Shown piece by piece: positions 17,991 to 30,300 of a stretch of DNA of 64,000 bases. The stretch is from NCBI RefSeq assembly GCF_963678635.1, contig NC_087071.1, forward strand, positions 620,001 to 684,000, in the 5' to 3' direction. Below the pieces are notes generated by a model that was not told the DNA's origin, ran no database searches, and was given only the letters and a program-made list of their open reading frames with translations. Origin of the DNA: Symsagittifera roscoffensis (Eukaryota > Xenacoelomorpha > Acoela > Convolutidae). Both the position numbers and the translations under genes were made by a program. How positions within the stretch are numbered: position 1 is the first letter of the stretch; each line of letters starts with the position of its first letter.

Positions 17991-19162
17991 AAGCTATCTG
18001 AAAACCCTTGACAACGCCCCACTTCGGACACTTTATTCAGTTTACTGGTTTAAATTGCTAGGTTGATCGAAACGATCGAACTTGTAAAACAGTATGGGTA
18101 TACTATTTAATTAATATAAAGGTTTGATCCAACTAATCTGGTGTCAAAGTCACTGTCTTTTTTCGTTTTATGGTTTTTGTTCCTTTTTCTATTCTTTTTT
18201 GGTTTTTGTTTTGCTTTTTGTCTTTTTGCTCGTGTTTTTGTCCCCCTAGTTGCCCCCCTTTACTCGGTTAGCTAAGCCTCGTTCGGAGAGCGTACCAGGA
18301 AATTTTCTCGAGTTTTCTTAAAAAGCTATCACGGTACAACCGGAAGGTTTGCACGTTCCTGTCGAACCGTACCGCCGGTACTCTAGAATGGGCATTCAGC
18401 CCGAAGCTGTCTCAAGTGGGTTCGACTCCGTAGTCTTGATGTCGTAAACACCCAGGAGCGCCATAAAAACACTATGTAACATTCGTCTACTGCAGTCACA
18501 CATGAGGCTTAAGAAAAATAGGCCCTATAACCACTGGCTCAAGGGTCAGGGACACTATCTCTTGTGTTTTCCCACCTCAAGAACGGTCGGAGCCAGTTCG
18601 GTTCGCTTATGACATGAGACTACGACCCGTTACAGCTTAAAGGCTACTACTAAAATATCCCCCCACTCTAGAATTAGAAACGTCCCCATACTTAGGTCTC
18701 TAGATACCCAAAATACATGAACGCCGTTAAAAACCGGGTTGGAACAATCCGTTAGGTTACTTTTTATTAGACAGTGTAACTTTGATCCATTTCAGATGGA
18801 TCAACCTAAAACTCGCCTTACCTCAACATAACAATTATAAAACACACTCTAGAATTTAAATTAAGTACTCACATTGTAGCACGCTCAAGAACCAGGAAGT
18901 AAATAAGTCGGTAAACAACTCAAGAGTTAATAAAGTAACTAATATGAGTTTAATGTTAGTCAGTTTCAACAACAAGAACAAGTTTTTACTCTAGACTGCA
19001 AGTTCTCGTGAACCATTGGGACACTCTAGCTGTCCACCTTCCCACCGAAGGTTCACTCTGGTCCAGTCAAGAATAGTATTCCAATCGTAATAATCCAACT
19101 CGAGGGAATGCTCTCGTCTCTGTCACAGATGGGACAGCTCTACTCTCGATTATTATAGTGAT

Positions 19163-19185
19163 GGAAATTGCGAATAGCAATTTCC
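19163..19185. repeat. Perfect 9-bp hairpin at the presumed element edge
   Basis: GGAAATTGC and GCAATTTCC flank a 5-nt loop. It lies where the composition changes from retroelement to AT-rich flank. It could be part of an LTR end or chance. Confidence 0.5.
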
Positions 19186-19373
19186 TACTGTTTTTTCTTG
19201 CGACTTTCCCGCGTGTGTGTCTTAATCGTTCTGAAATTGTTCTGATTTCTTTTTCTGATTTTCAGTTATCGCGAGAAAATCGTGCATGACATGTTCCATT
19301 CGAAATTTTGAAAAATTAAATTTCACTCCAAAATCAAGTGTTTTTTGCTTCTCTCAAGGTCAAACTTCCAAAT

Positions 19374-19706
19374 ATGACCGACTGGCACAAACTGCCAACG
19401 CTGGAGTATAGAAGGAAGCGCGGAAAATTGATAGAAGTCTTCAAAATTTAGAATGGATTGTACGATGCCGCAGCAACGGAAGGACTGTTTACGATCAATG
19501 AAAGAGACACCCGAGGAAACCCGTACAAAATTTAAACGAGAAAAATCAAAACAACAGCAAGACAAAACTTCTTCACTATCGCAGCCATTAACGACTGGAA
19601 CTCATTGCCTGAAAGAATAATATCGAGCGAGAACGTCAGCATATTCAAAGCAAGACTTGACAAACTATGGGCGTCCGATATGTACGACGCATCGTTTTTG
19701 GAATGA
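19374..19706 (+). pseudogene. LINE reverse transcriptase C-terminal remnant
   Basis: One frame gives LPTLEYRRKRGKLIEVFKI, then a KTTARQNFFTIAAINDWNSL-type segment and a final FKARLDKLW. This is the usual C terminus of non-LTR (CR1/L2/Jockey-like) reverse transcriptases. Two in-frame stops (TAG after the FKI, TAA before the TRKIK segment) show it is dead. The frame ends at TGA 19704-19706. Only the last 110 codons survive. Confidence 0.85.
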
Positions 19707-20577
19707 CGAAATGGACGTCGAAGAAAGAGCTGGTCGATAGAGGCCGAAGCCTATAGACCAGAATTGAACTTGTGAACTATAGTTTGCTGTTGTCAGGGTA
19801 CTCTAAAGAGTTGCAAACCTTGCCACATGCGACTGCTAAACGCGACTGTTCAAATGCTTTTAATTTCCGAGATGTGAAGTTTTTTGATTTTTTCAAATTT
19901 TCTCAAAAAACTTATCTACAAAGAAATTCTAAAAATTTGAAACTACTTGCTTGGTGAAGATACAACCTTATTGTTAGCGTACACCCAAGCGTCTCATATC
20001 TTGCCTCCTCATCTGAATGCTCAAATCTTTTTAGTTTCCGAGTTAAGACGTTTTTTATTTTTTTTTGGGAAACTTTTGAATTCCTAACCCTATAGTAGGG
20101 TGCTCTCAGGGACTCTCAGTGGTTGCAAATCTGGACTCCAAATTTCTCCAGAGAACCATTAAGTTTTCGACATGACGCTTTTAAAATGGGAATTTAAAAA
20201 ATTACCAACGCTGTAATTGGGTGCTGTCAGAGTACACTAAAAGTTTGCAGATGTTGTTTCCAATATATGCGGTTTTTCATGAGTTGTCGAAAAATTGCCA
20301 AGCACCGATGGTGCGTTAATTGCTAGTAACTCTGATCTCTGTTGGAACAGAACTAGCTTTCTTGAACTAAATTCATAAATTAACTTAATATTTAAAGAAA
20401 AATTTAAAACGAGGTTTTGAACTGAGAGTGCGCATGACTTCTTCTATCTACTATTGGCGAACAAGATGAAATAGAAAAAAGTAATTGTAAACGGCTAACA
20501 AAACATGGCTTCTTGGTTGAAAAGGCCTGAATGGCGAAAGGATTCGAGATATATGAGTGATTTTTCAGTTTTGCCAG
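19707..20577 (+). other. Upstream region of CCT6 with degenerate repeats
   Basis: About 870 bp. A phrase like GGGTGCTCTCAGGGACTCT...GTTGCAAA recurs in decayed form near 19788, 20098 and 20222, and inverted near 36800. The promoter and 5' UTR of CCT6 must lie here, but no clear TATA or initiator stands out. The ATG at 20504 is out of the CCT6 frame. Confidence 0.4.
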
Positions 20578-21399
20578 ATGTCTGCTATCAAAGTGTTGAA
20601 TCCCAAAGCGGAGATTGCTCGTGCTGCTCAAGCGCTCTCGGTGAACATAAATGCTGCGAGAGGTTTGCAAGATGTGTTGAGGACTAATTTGGGGCCGAAA
20701 GGAACAATGAAGATGTTGGTTTCGGGAGCAGGAGACATTAAGATCACCAAGGATGGAAATGTTCTGCTGCACGAAATGCAAATCCAACACCCTACTGCAT
20801 CGCTTGTTGCAAGAGTAGCCACCGCTCAAGACGACGTGACAGGCGACGGGACAACCTCTAATGTGTTGATCATCGGAGAGCTGATCAAGCAAGCAGAGCT
20901 GTACGTTTCCGAGGGACTGCATCCTAGACTGTTGACCGAGGGATTCACTCTGGCCAAGGAGAAGGCACTGACTCTTCTGGAAGACATGAAGTGTCTGAGT
21001 GGGAAGATAGACAGAGAGACACTGTGCAATGTGGCCAGGACATCTCTGAGAACTAAAGTGCACCCAGTGATGGCCGATCTGCTGACGGAGAAGATAGTGG
21101 ACGCTGTGCTGGCCATCAAAGTGGAGGGCAAGCCGCTGGATCTGCACATGATAGAGATCATGGAGATGATGCATAAGTTAGATGTGGACACTCAGCTGGT
21201 GCGTGGCATCGTCATGGACCACGGAGCCAGACACCCGAACATGCCGAAGAAGGCAGAGGACTGTGCCATTCTGACGTGCAATGTGTCGCTTGAGTATGAG
21301 AAGACGGAGGTGAACTCGTCCTTCTTCTACAAATCGGCGGAGGAAAGGGAGAAGCTGGTGGCCGCAGAGAGGAGTGTGATTGACCACCGCGTGAAGCAG
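20578..21399 (+). CDS. CCT6: CCT6 exon 1
   Basis: 274 codons. It carries the equatorial ATP-binding motifs, the intermediate domain and the start of the apical domain. It ends in phase 0 before donor GTGAGT. Confidence 0.97.
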
Positions 21400-24300
21400 G
21401 TGAGTGAGTGAGTTGTGCTGCTGCTAGCATGTTGAGTACTATTTCAAGTTGATTCAAATGCAGGCCGAAGTAGCACGCCCAAAATCTAGATTTCTTTTAA
21501 AGTGTGCATATCTCTGCCATGGGGGATGCAAAATACCACAACATAGAAAATTCTAAAATCGTTTGATAGAGGAGGGTTTGAATACTGCTTTCAATCATTA
21601 CTAAACTACAGCTCCATTATTGCCGTATTGATGCATTTGTTTGGCGTTAGAGCGACCTGATGTCGGAAGGGGCCTTACAACTGTTTTTCTGAACTTCAAA
21701 GAAAGTGATCGAAATTTAGTGCTCGTGTTGGCTTACACTTGTGAAGTTCCCTTGTAAATAGATCATATTTACTTGATTATCATAGTTGGATTAATCATAT
21801 CTCCTTTGTGTATTCATCTTTTTTTGGTATCCTTCTTTCTTTGTTTTGTATACGATTCCGTTGTATCTTCTTGCTTCCTATATATTTCCAGAGTTGCTTA
21901 TCAATCTAAGTGCTATGAGAAGAAACAGTCAAAATTAGAACTATGGAATGGTCGTCGGCTTTGCAGACCGACAAGTGAGGGTTGAAGAAGTCCCAAAATG
22001 AAAAAGAAGACGCGCTCTGTGAATTGAATTCAGTGTAAAAGCGAATTATTTAGCTTTGAAGTTAAAGCAGAAGAAAGTAATTCTCTCACAAGCCATCAAG
22101 AACCGAAGTTGTCAAAACCATTGACTCTTGCCGTCAAAACGTGATTAAAATAAAAGTCAAACGGTAAAATTACAAGTAACAAAGGTCAAGCAAAATAAAA
22201 AGTAAAAGAATCAAAATATCGGTGACATTATTCGCCCCCATTTGCATGATAAAGCAAATCAAAATACGATAATTTTGTAGGGTAAAACAAAGTATATGAT
22301 AGGTCTTTGTTCATGCTGTAAGGTAATAGCAGATTGAAAATATCCAAGTAAGGAATGATGATCGAAAGGGTAATACAAAATCAACAGTTGGAGGGGTAAC
22401 ATTGATCGTGTTGTCAGTTATTATAAACTCGGGTATCGAAAGGGTGGCCTTCTAATTAATTTCTGTGATTGCATAAAAACTTTTAAGAAAAATTTTGCTA
22501 ATTTTCATTTTATCATTAGGCAGCTGTAGCAGAACTGAACACACATTGTTATTAGTGCCTTTGTATATTTCCATGACTTTTGCAAGAGGTCTTAAGCCGC
22601 GAGGAGTGAAGTCTTTAAGTACACACACTAAATCATTGACAAGAAGGTTCGGAGACCTGCGATTCCCTCTAGTTCCTAGTTGTTTTTGCGGTAAGCACTC
22701 TTGAGGAATCTATTCCAGAATTGCTGTGATAAATTTTGAGCAAGACGTCAAGACTTTGAAATTGTCACTTCTGAATCTAAGAGCAGTCCAGGGGAAAAGT
22801 TGGTTGATAGTCTACCTAGTAGAAAATTAATTGTGGTAGTGGATCTTTTAAATCTGAAGGAACGTTAGTTAGAGGTCCTGGAGTTCGTGGAAGCTTCTAT
22901 TCCGCAGATAAACGCGTGGAGTGATTCGTCATTAAGCGTCTGGGATCCGATAACTTTGTACAGAGAAAGCTTGAATATCTGAACGGAACCTTCCAGCTAC
23001 CACCGAAATGTGGTGCCGCGGATAGATTAGTTTTCCGGTCTATGTTAATGTCGGAGGCTTGAAGATTGTTTTTTAAATCTTTGATGTTTACTAAATTCAC
23101 AATGCAAGATTGTAGAACTTTGTTTGCACTGACAAATGACGTTCCATTATCAGAAACCAATTTATTGAGTCTTACCTGGCGCCTAACCGAGCATCGAATG
23201 CAATGTAAAACACTCAGCTGAGAAATCAATTGCGAGCTCAAGGTAAACGGCTCCAACGATAAGGCAATTCCTGTCGTCATAAAGGGAAAATGTTTTTCTG
23301 TTGGCAGACGTTTTTCTGGAAGATCTGACATCAGAGGTCAGTTTATTTCCTGTACCATGCGTCGACACGGCAAACATTGTCGCACAGTATGCTTAACAGT
23401 AGCTCTAGATGAAAGTTTCCAGTAGTACTCTAAGAGAAGACTCGAAATCTGTTCTCTGCCGACATGAGAATTAGATGTGTGAACGAACTTTATGAGAAGT
23501 TGCACAATATGGTTGAATCCACTCCAAATGATAGGATAACGAACAGTAGACAAAATTGTAGAGTTGCTTAGCCGACCTCTTGATCGAATGACATGAGAAT
23601 TGTGTAGAAATGGACTGAGCCATAACAGTTCCTGGTCAAAATCCTGTAGTTGAGAGCTTTTAATTATGTAGAGATAAGCTTTAGTGCAGATCGTCATTTC
23701 TAAAGAACATCGACGTTTCTTTAGGATGTCAACAAAGAGAAATCAGTAAGCTGTTGCTCTAATTAATCTTTGCCAGTTGCTGAAGCGTTAAACATCGATA
23801 ATGCCTTGTTTTGAAGATGGCTCTGCCATTAAGGGAATCATTGGAAATTGAAAAGAATTGAAACATAGACGACCTTGCTGTGGCCAAGCAATTTGTTGCT
23901 GACTCAAGGAATATGGACCTGAAAGCCAATAGGAGGAAAGGGACATTTTGAAGCAGAGCAGTGTTAAAAATCAAGAAGTTTTGCGAGACGCAGCTCAGGC
24001 GTTTTTAGCCAATACAAGACTGTTGTACTATCCGACCAAAATTTAACCTAAGGAGTTTTATAGTCAGATTCATCACGAACGTTTTGAGCTAATTGAGCTC
24101 GTTGAACGGCGGCTTGCAGTTCCAGATTTGGGATGGTCATTCGCTTAATTGGCGCCCAAATCTCTGGAACTCTACTGGTTTATTCAAAGATATGACGCTT
24201 TTGGCTTCCGACATCTGTTCATTTAATTTGCCTCTCCCTAACCATGAACATCAAATTTTAATGAACAATTGAGATTTCGACATGAAAGTGCTTTCATCTG

Positions 24301-27300
24301 CGATTCAAAAATGTCAAATTCGACAGAACTTGAAATTATTCCATTAATTTTCAAAGACTCCCTTAATTGTTCACTTTGTTCATGCTGTAAGGTAATAGCA
24401 GATTGAAAATATCCAAGTAAGGAATGATGATCGAAAGGGTAATACAAAATCAACAGTTGGAGGGGTAACATTGATCGTGTTGTCAGTTATTATAAACTCG
24501 GGTATCGAAAGGGTGGCCTTCTAATTAATTTCTGTGATTGCATAAAAACTTTTAAGAAAAATTTTGCTAATTTTCATTTATCATTAGGCAGCTGTAGCAT
24601 AACTGAACACACATTGTTATTAGTGCCTTTGTATATTTCCATGACTTTTGCAAGAGGTCATAAGCCGCGAGGAGTGAAGTCTTTAAGTACCCACACTAAA
24701 TCATTGACAAGAAGGTTCGGAGACCTGCGATTCCCTATAGTTCCTAGTTGTTTTTGCGGTAAGCACTCTTGAGGAATCTATTCCACAATTGCTGTGATAA
24801 ATTTTTAGCAGTACGTCAAGACTATGAAATTGTCACTTCTGAATCTAAGAGCAGTCCAGGGGAAAAGTTGGTTGATAGTCTACCTAGTAGAAAATTAATT
24901 GTGGTAGGGGATCTTCTAAATCTGAAGGAACGTTAGTTAGAGGTCCTGGAGTTCGTGGAAGCTTCTATTCCGCAGATAAACGTGTGGAGTGATTCGTCAT
25001 TAAGCGTCTGGGATCCGATAACTTTGTACAGAGAAAGCTTGAATATCTGAACGGAACGTTCCAGCTACCACCGAAATGTGGTGCCGCGGATAGATTAGTT
25101 TTCCGGTCTATGTTAATGTCGGAGGCTTGAAGATTGTTTTTTAAATCTTTGATGTTTACTAAATTCACAATGCAAGATTGTAGAACTTTGTTTGCACTGA
25201 CAAATGACGTTCCATTATCAGAAACCAATTTATTGAGTCTTACCCGGCGCCTAACCGAGCATCGAATGCAATGTAAAACACTCAGCTCAGAAATCAATTG
25301 CGAGCTCAAGGTAAACGGCTCCAACGATAAGGCAATTCCTGTCGTCATAAAGGGAAAATGGTTTTCTGTTGGCAGACGTTTTTCTGGAAGATCTGACATC
25401 AGAGGTCAGTTTATTTCCTGTACCATGCGTCGACACGGCAAACATTGTCGCACAGTATGCTTAACAGTAGCGCTAGATCAAAGTTTCCAGTAGTACTCTA
25501 AGAGAAGACTCGAAATCTGTTCTCTGCCGACATGAGAATTAGATGTGTGAACGAACTTTATGAGAAGTTGCACAATATGGTTGAATCCACTCCAAATGAT
25601 AGGATAACGAACAGTAGACAAAATTGTAGAGTTGCTTAGCCGACCTCTTGATCGAATGACATGAGAATTGTGTAGAAATGGACTGAGCCATAACAGTTCC
25701 TGGTCAAAATCCTGTAGTTGAGAGCTTTTAATTATGTAGAGATAAGCTTTAGTGCAGATCGTCATTTCTAAAGAACATCGACGTTTCTTTAGGATGTCAA
25801 CAAAGAGAAATCAGTAAGCTGTTGCTCTAATTAATCTTTGCCAGTTGCTGAAGCGTTAAACATCGATAATGCCTTGTTTTGAAGATGGCTCTGCCATTAA
25901 GGGAATCATTGGAAATTGAAAAGAATTGAAACATAGACGACCTTGCTGTGGCCAAGCAATTTGTTGCTGACTCAAGGAATATGGACCTGAAAGCCAATAG
26001 GAGGAAAGGGACATTTTGAAGCAGAGCAGTGTTAAAAATCAAGAAGTTTTGCGAGACGCAGCTCAGGCGTTTTTAGCCAATACAAGACTGTTGTACTATC
26101 CGACCAAAATTTAACCTAAGGAGTTTTATAGTCAGATTCATCACGAACGATTTGAGCTAATTGAGCTCGTTGAACGGCGGCTTGCAGTTCCAGATTTGGG
26201 ATGGTCATTCGCTTAATTGGCGCCCAAATCTCTGGAACTCTACTGGTTTATTCAAAGATATGACGCTTTTGGCTTCCGACATCTGTTCATTTAATTTGCC
26301 TCTCCCTAACCATGAACATCAAATTTTAATGAACAATTGAGATTTCGACATGAAAGTGCTTTCATCTGCGACTGAAACTTGAAATTATTCCATTAATTTT
26401 CAAAGACTCCCTTAATTGTTCACTTTCGCGTTTCCCACAGATGTCTGAAAAAATTCTGTTTTACCTAAATTTGGCTTGATTTCATATAACTAGAAAAATT
26501 TCAGATTACGTGGATTGGGGGAGCTGTTCCAATTACGTGAGAACCCCCCTCCCCCAGCGAAGTGTTGGTGTGTAGTGATCTTTTTTAGTTTGCTTGAACC
26601 CCTTCTTTTCGTTCAATCCTTATTTTGTCTGTTAATTTTCTGTGGGTGAGCGGGAAAATTTCTGGAGGGACCCGTTCAAACTCACTGTACCCCTCAGTTT
26701 TTCTTCCAACCCTCATTGTCAAGTGGTTGCTGCCTGTATTTGTTTTTTGCTCCCCGTGGGCGAGCACGAGCCGCTGAATTTTTGGCCAGTTGGAATAGAT
26801 TTTTTAGGCAAATGGTCAGTTTTTTTCGAGTTGGTAAAACGGGAAGTTATTTTTTCGGTCGGTTTTTTGGATCTTGATTTAAAATTGGAAGCCAGCGGGT
26901 TTAAGTTGTTTTAGTTGGTGGTTTATATAAAATTTAGACAGCTTTTTCAAAATCGTATTCCCAAATATTTTGCTAGGTATAAAAAGGTAGTAGGATAATA
27001 GGCGTCAATCCCTGTGTTCTGGAATTCAAGATTAATTGGCTACAAATGTCTCGCAATAACTCTAAAAGATCCTCTTTGGGAGGTTCAAATAGTTTAATCA
27101 AAATTGATGAAAGCACTTTTGTTAATAACGATGAGACACAATAATTAGTTTCAGTAAAAACTTTATACAATGATGAAATTAACACCGTATAAAGTTGTTT
27201 TTTGAAAATTGCACCGAAGAAACAAGACTCAATAGATGAGCTGGCCGAGACCAAAAATAAATAAGAATCTGTTGATTCACTGAATGCCGATAAATTGAAC

Positions 27301-30300
27301 GAACAGTCTAACTGAGTTTATGCACATATTTTGATTATTAGAAAAAGTTTCTCTTGTTTAAGAAGTACCAGTGAACTAGTAAACAAAACACCAGCCATCA
27401 GCCTACTATACAACTACAGGGTAGCACAGCTGCTGCCGCCAACATTGCCACTGCTATTGATTTTATTACGAATGAAAGTTCGCAATCATCTGCATCAACA
27501 GTTACTTCACCAAACAATCAGCTCTCAGGATCTCAAAGTTTCGATAGCCATCGCCTAAGTTCGCATGCGCTGGCGATTGATAAACACAATTCTTCTAATT
27601 TTCTTAATCTGCAAAACACGCTGAACCCGGATGCAAATCTGTTTGCTCTCAACGAAGCCTATATACTTGAAAATGGGTATGGTTGCAACGGCGACACATA
27701 CGTCTCGGCCTTACAACGTCGCAAGGAGCGCTTTGGTAATCCGCTACGGATTATTAACTCATTTCTTGTAAACTCAATCAGTTTCGATCCCCTTCAGTAG
27801 AAGAACCTAATACATTTGCCCAATTGGGTTTCGAACATGATATTCATTCTACGACAAATCTAAATTTGAGTCTAGCTAAACTACCAAATCGTGTTCGCTT
27901 GGATTGGCATCGCCACACTATTGAAGTTTCTTTAAATCAACCATCTCCTGGTTGATTTAGTCAACTGGTTCCGTAATTACGCTAATGCTTGTATGGAGTT
28001 GTCACAGCACGAAAGTCTGCTTCAAATTAATAGAATTTCTGCGAGTAGAAATTTTGGCAAGTATGGATCATCATACTCGTCAAATGACAATTCTGGTACT
28101 ATTCAAAACGATAACCAAATCATGCGTGGCTTCGAAAGGAGCCAATATACATCGTCTCCAGTTGCTTAAAATCAGGAAAATTCCTAATTGAACTTTTGTC
28201 CTTCAACGAACCTTGAAGGATTGCAACTCAGATTTCAGCTGCAGAGATTGCAAATTGAAACATCTTAAACTTCTTCCTGATAACAATGGCACACACTTTA
28301 ACATCAGAAACACAGCTTCACTCGTCGCTCATGTTTCGGAAAAGGCCAGGTTCCCCTTTGTTTCAATTGAATTGTCGATTGGAAATAAATTGATACACAC
28401 ATATGCATATCTTGATAATGGTTGTTGCCAAAGCGTGATCTCAAATCCGCGGGGTCAGACTTAGGTCTTGAAATGAACAACTTATGAACAATATCTGTTG
28501 GCGGTTATCATTTCAATCGTGAAATTACTCTCTCTTAGAATCTTGCAGTCAAATTTCGACCTTTTGGTTCTACGGCGAATTATACCAACTTAGTCTATTT
28601 GGTTTCTGAACCTAATCCCAACATGTCTCCAGTGAACATCGGCAAAATGAACAAGCTCTGCCGAGCATATCGGCATCTCAGACATGTTCCTTCCCGACTT
28701 TTACTAATAATTCTGTTGCTTTGATAGTCGGTATTCAAGTGTACAAGTCACATTTTTGCATACAGGTCATCAGTATACAAGTCACATTTTTGGGACCTCA
28801 GACTCACCTTGTATGGCCTCCTATGCTTTGCAAAGATGTGAAATAGACAGCTTCAACAATTATCCGCGTTCTCTCAAACTAGTGGAACGCAATATTTATA
28901 TGGACGACCTTTTTGGGATATTATCCAGAATAGAAGAAGCCGCGACTATCATGTTGAACTCAGAAAGTTTTGTCAGTCGGAGGCTTCAACCTCACCAAAT
29001 GGAATTCACCAATGGAATTTTATTTGATTATGTTGTATCTTCTTGTTTCATATATTTTTCCAGAGCTGGATATCAAAATGCTACGAGAAATAACAGTCGT
29101 AATTAGAATAATGAAATGGTCGTCAGGTTTGCAGACAGACAAGTGAAGATTGAAGCAGTCCGAAATTGAAAAAAAAGAAGAGTGATATTTGAAATCGGTT
29201 GATTTTCCCTAACATTTATTACAAACAAGAAGTTTAAAAAAGGGGGTTTTGAAAATGATAATTATGAATTGAATTCAGTGTAAAAGCGAATTATTTTTCG
29301 TTGAAGCTAAAGCAGTAGAAGGTAGCTCTCTCACAAAGCCATCAAGAACCGAAGTCAGTTGATTTCAGAAGACAGTCAAAACGTCGTTAAAATAAAATAA
29401 AAGTCAAACGGTAAAATTACAAGTATTAAAGATCAAGCAAACTAAAAAGGTACCAAGGAATCAAAATGTCAGTGACAACTCTGGAAACGATAAGTTGAAA
29501 GTTGAGCGGAGTAAAAAAGAGCCGGATTTATTTAAAGCTAATCAAGCTAAATTTCGGTTCAAAAATTGAACGTTTTTGCAATTTCGTAAATGTCAATTGA
29601 TTTCGTGGCTCTTTTCCATCCCTCTTATTTGAATTTTAATTTTGAAAAAACTTAACTTTGTTATGCAATGAAAATTTGAATTCTGAACTTATTATTTTTT
29701 TACGCCTTACATCGTAAAATCACGGATGCAGTCATTATAACAGGTAAGACAACTGTAAAAATTGAAAGTATGAAATGTGGGGTGGGAAGCAGATTTTGTT
29801 ATAAATTTTTCTTCTGATTTTTATAGGTCCATTTTTGAAACTATAAGCTTGACTTGAAAATTCCTTATGAGTTACGATCGTCTTGTGGTTACAAGCTTGA
29901 CTCTCGTTCCGATAGAGGGGTTGGATCCCCGTAGTTGATAGAGGGGTTGGATCTTCGGACGCCCCCCGCAGGGATTCGACTCAAAGGGCCCACTTTGAAC
30001 TATTTTGAGATATCCTTTTATGACTGACTGACCCTAAAGGGGGGAGCGCGCGTCGAGAAGAACGCAATTTTTTAGGTCTAAATTTTCCAAAAAGTGCCTT
30101 GAAACGCTTTTTTTTTTCAAAAGTTGACTGCGGCTCGGAAAATTTGGTAAAAATGGGGCTATAGTGATATGGGAGAGCTCATAAAATCAATTTGGTCGAC
30201 CTAAAAAAAAGTGGATTTTGAAAATCCCCTCCCCTTCGAGAAAACCTAGATCCGCCCTCTGACCATAAGCATGGTAAAGTTTTTTAGTAAATTTCAAGGG

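Larger units (their letters stand above)
1..19190 (-). mobile_element. Giant Ty3/gypsy-like LTR retroelement, 3' end outside window
   Basis: On the minus strand the order is leader, gag, protease, RT, RNase H, integrase, macro-like domain, spacer, then a very long third frame that leaves the window. RT, RNase H and an integrase of D-x58-D-x35-E spacing make the Ty3/gypsy assignment firm. At least 19 kb is visible, far longer than a usual gypsy element. The right boundary is inferred: GC content drops near 19,190, the enriched CTTGAG hexamer stops being frequent after about 18,930, and an unrelated LINE remnant starts at 19,374. The 3' LTR would lie left of position 1, so the LTRs cannot be paired here, and I found no convincing primer-binding site. 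The long open frames suggest a young copy. Confidence 0.85.
16926..19190 (-). other. Distal leader / presumed 5' LTR region of the retroelement
   Basis: No convincing coding frame. The stretch keeps the CTCAAG/CTTGAG enrichment of the element (for example near 17619, 17652, 18409, 18538, 18578, 18886 and 18920). ACTCTAG recurs at about 18379, 18664, 18846, 18989 and 19021. The 5' LTR should lie here, but without its partner I cannot set its limits. Confidence 0.45.
22311..26427 (-). repeat. Tandem duplication (offset about 2,069 bp) of an inverted BEL/Pao pol fragment
   Basis: Both copies begin CATGCTGTAAGGTAATAGCA (22312 and 24381) and end TCCCTTAATTGTTCACTTT (about 24376 and 26427). They differ by a handful of substitutions and small indels (a 19-bp difference near 24300/26370). 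Each contains the same minus-strand integrase and H2C2 frames. The near identity contrasts with the older LTRs around it. Confidence 0.9.
21859..29477 (+). mobile_element. Degenerate BEL/Pao LTR retrotransposon in CCT6 intron 1
   Basis: Two direct copies of a 0.37-0.45-kb sequence (21859-22227 and 29031-29477) flank gag, protease and RT remnants read on the plus strand. It is therefore a BEL/Pao element in the same orientation as CCT6. The interior carries many stops and frameshifts and is missing most of RT plus integrase. A separate inverted BEL fragment occupies 22311-26427. No matching target-site duplication was evident. Confidence 0.75.

Noticed and set aside
18409-18440. GTGGGTTCGACTCC as a tRNA T-arm or primer-binding site
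   Set aside because: Matches a B-box by chance; no acceptor-CCA end or LTR boundary follows.
20404-21457. Minus-strand frames over CCT6 exon 1
   Set aside because: Shadows of a conserved exon.
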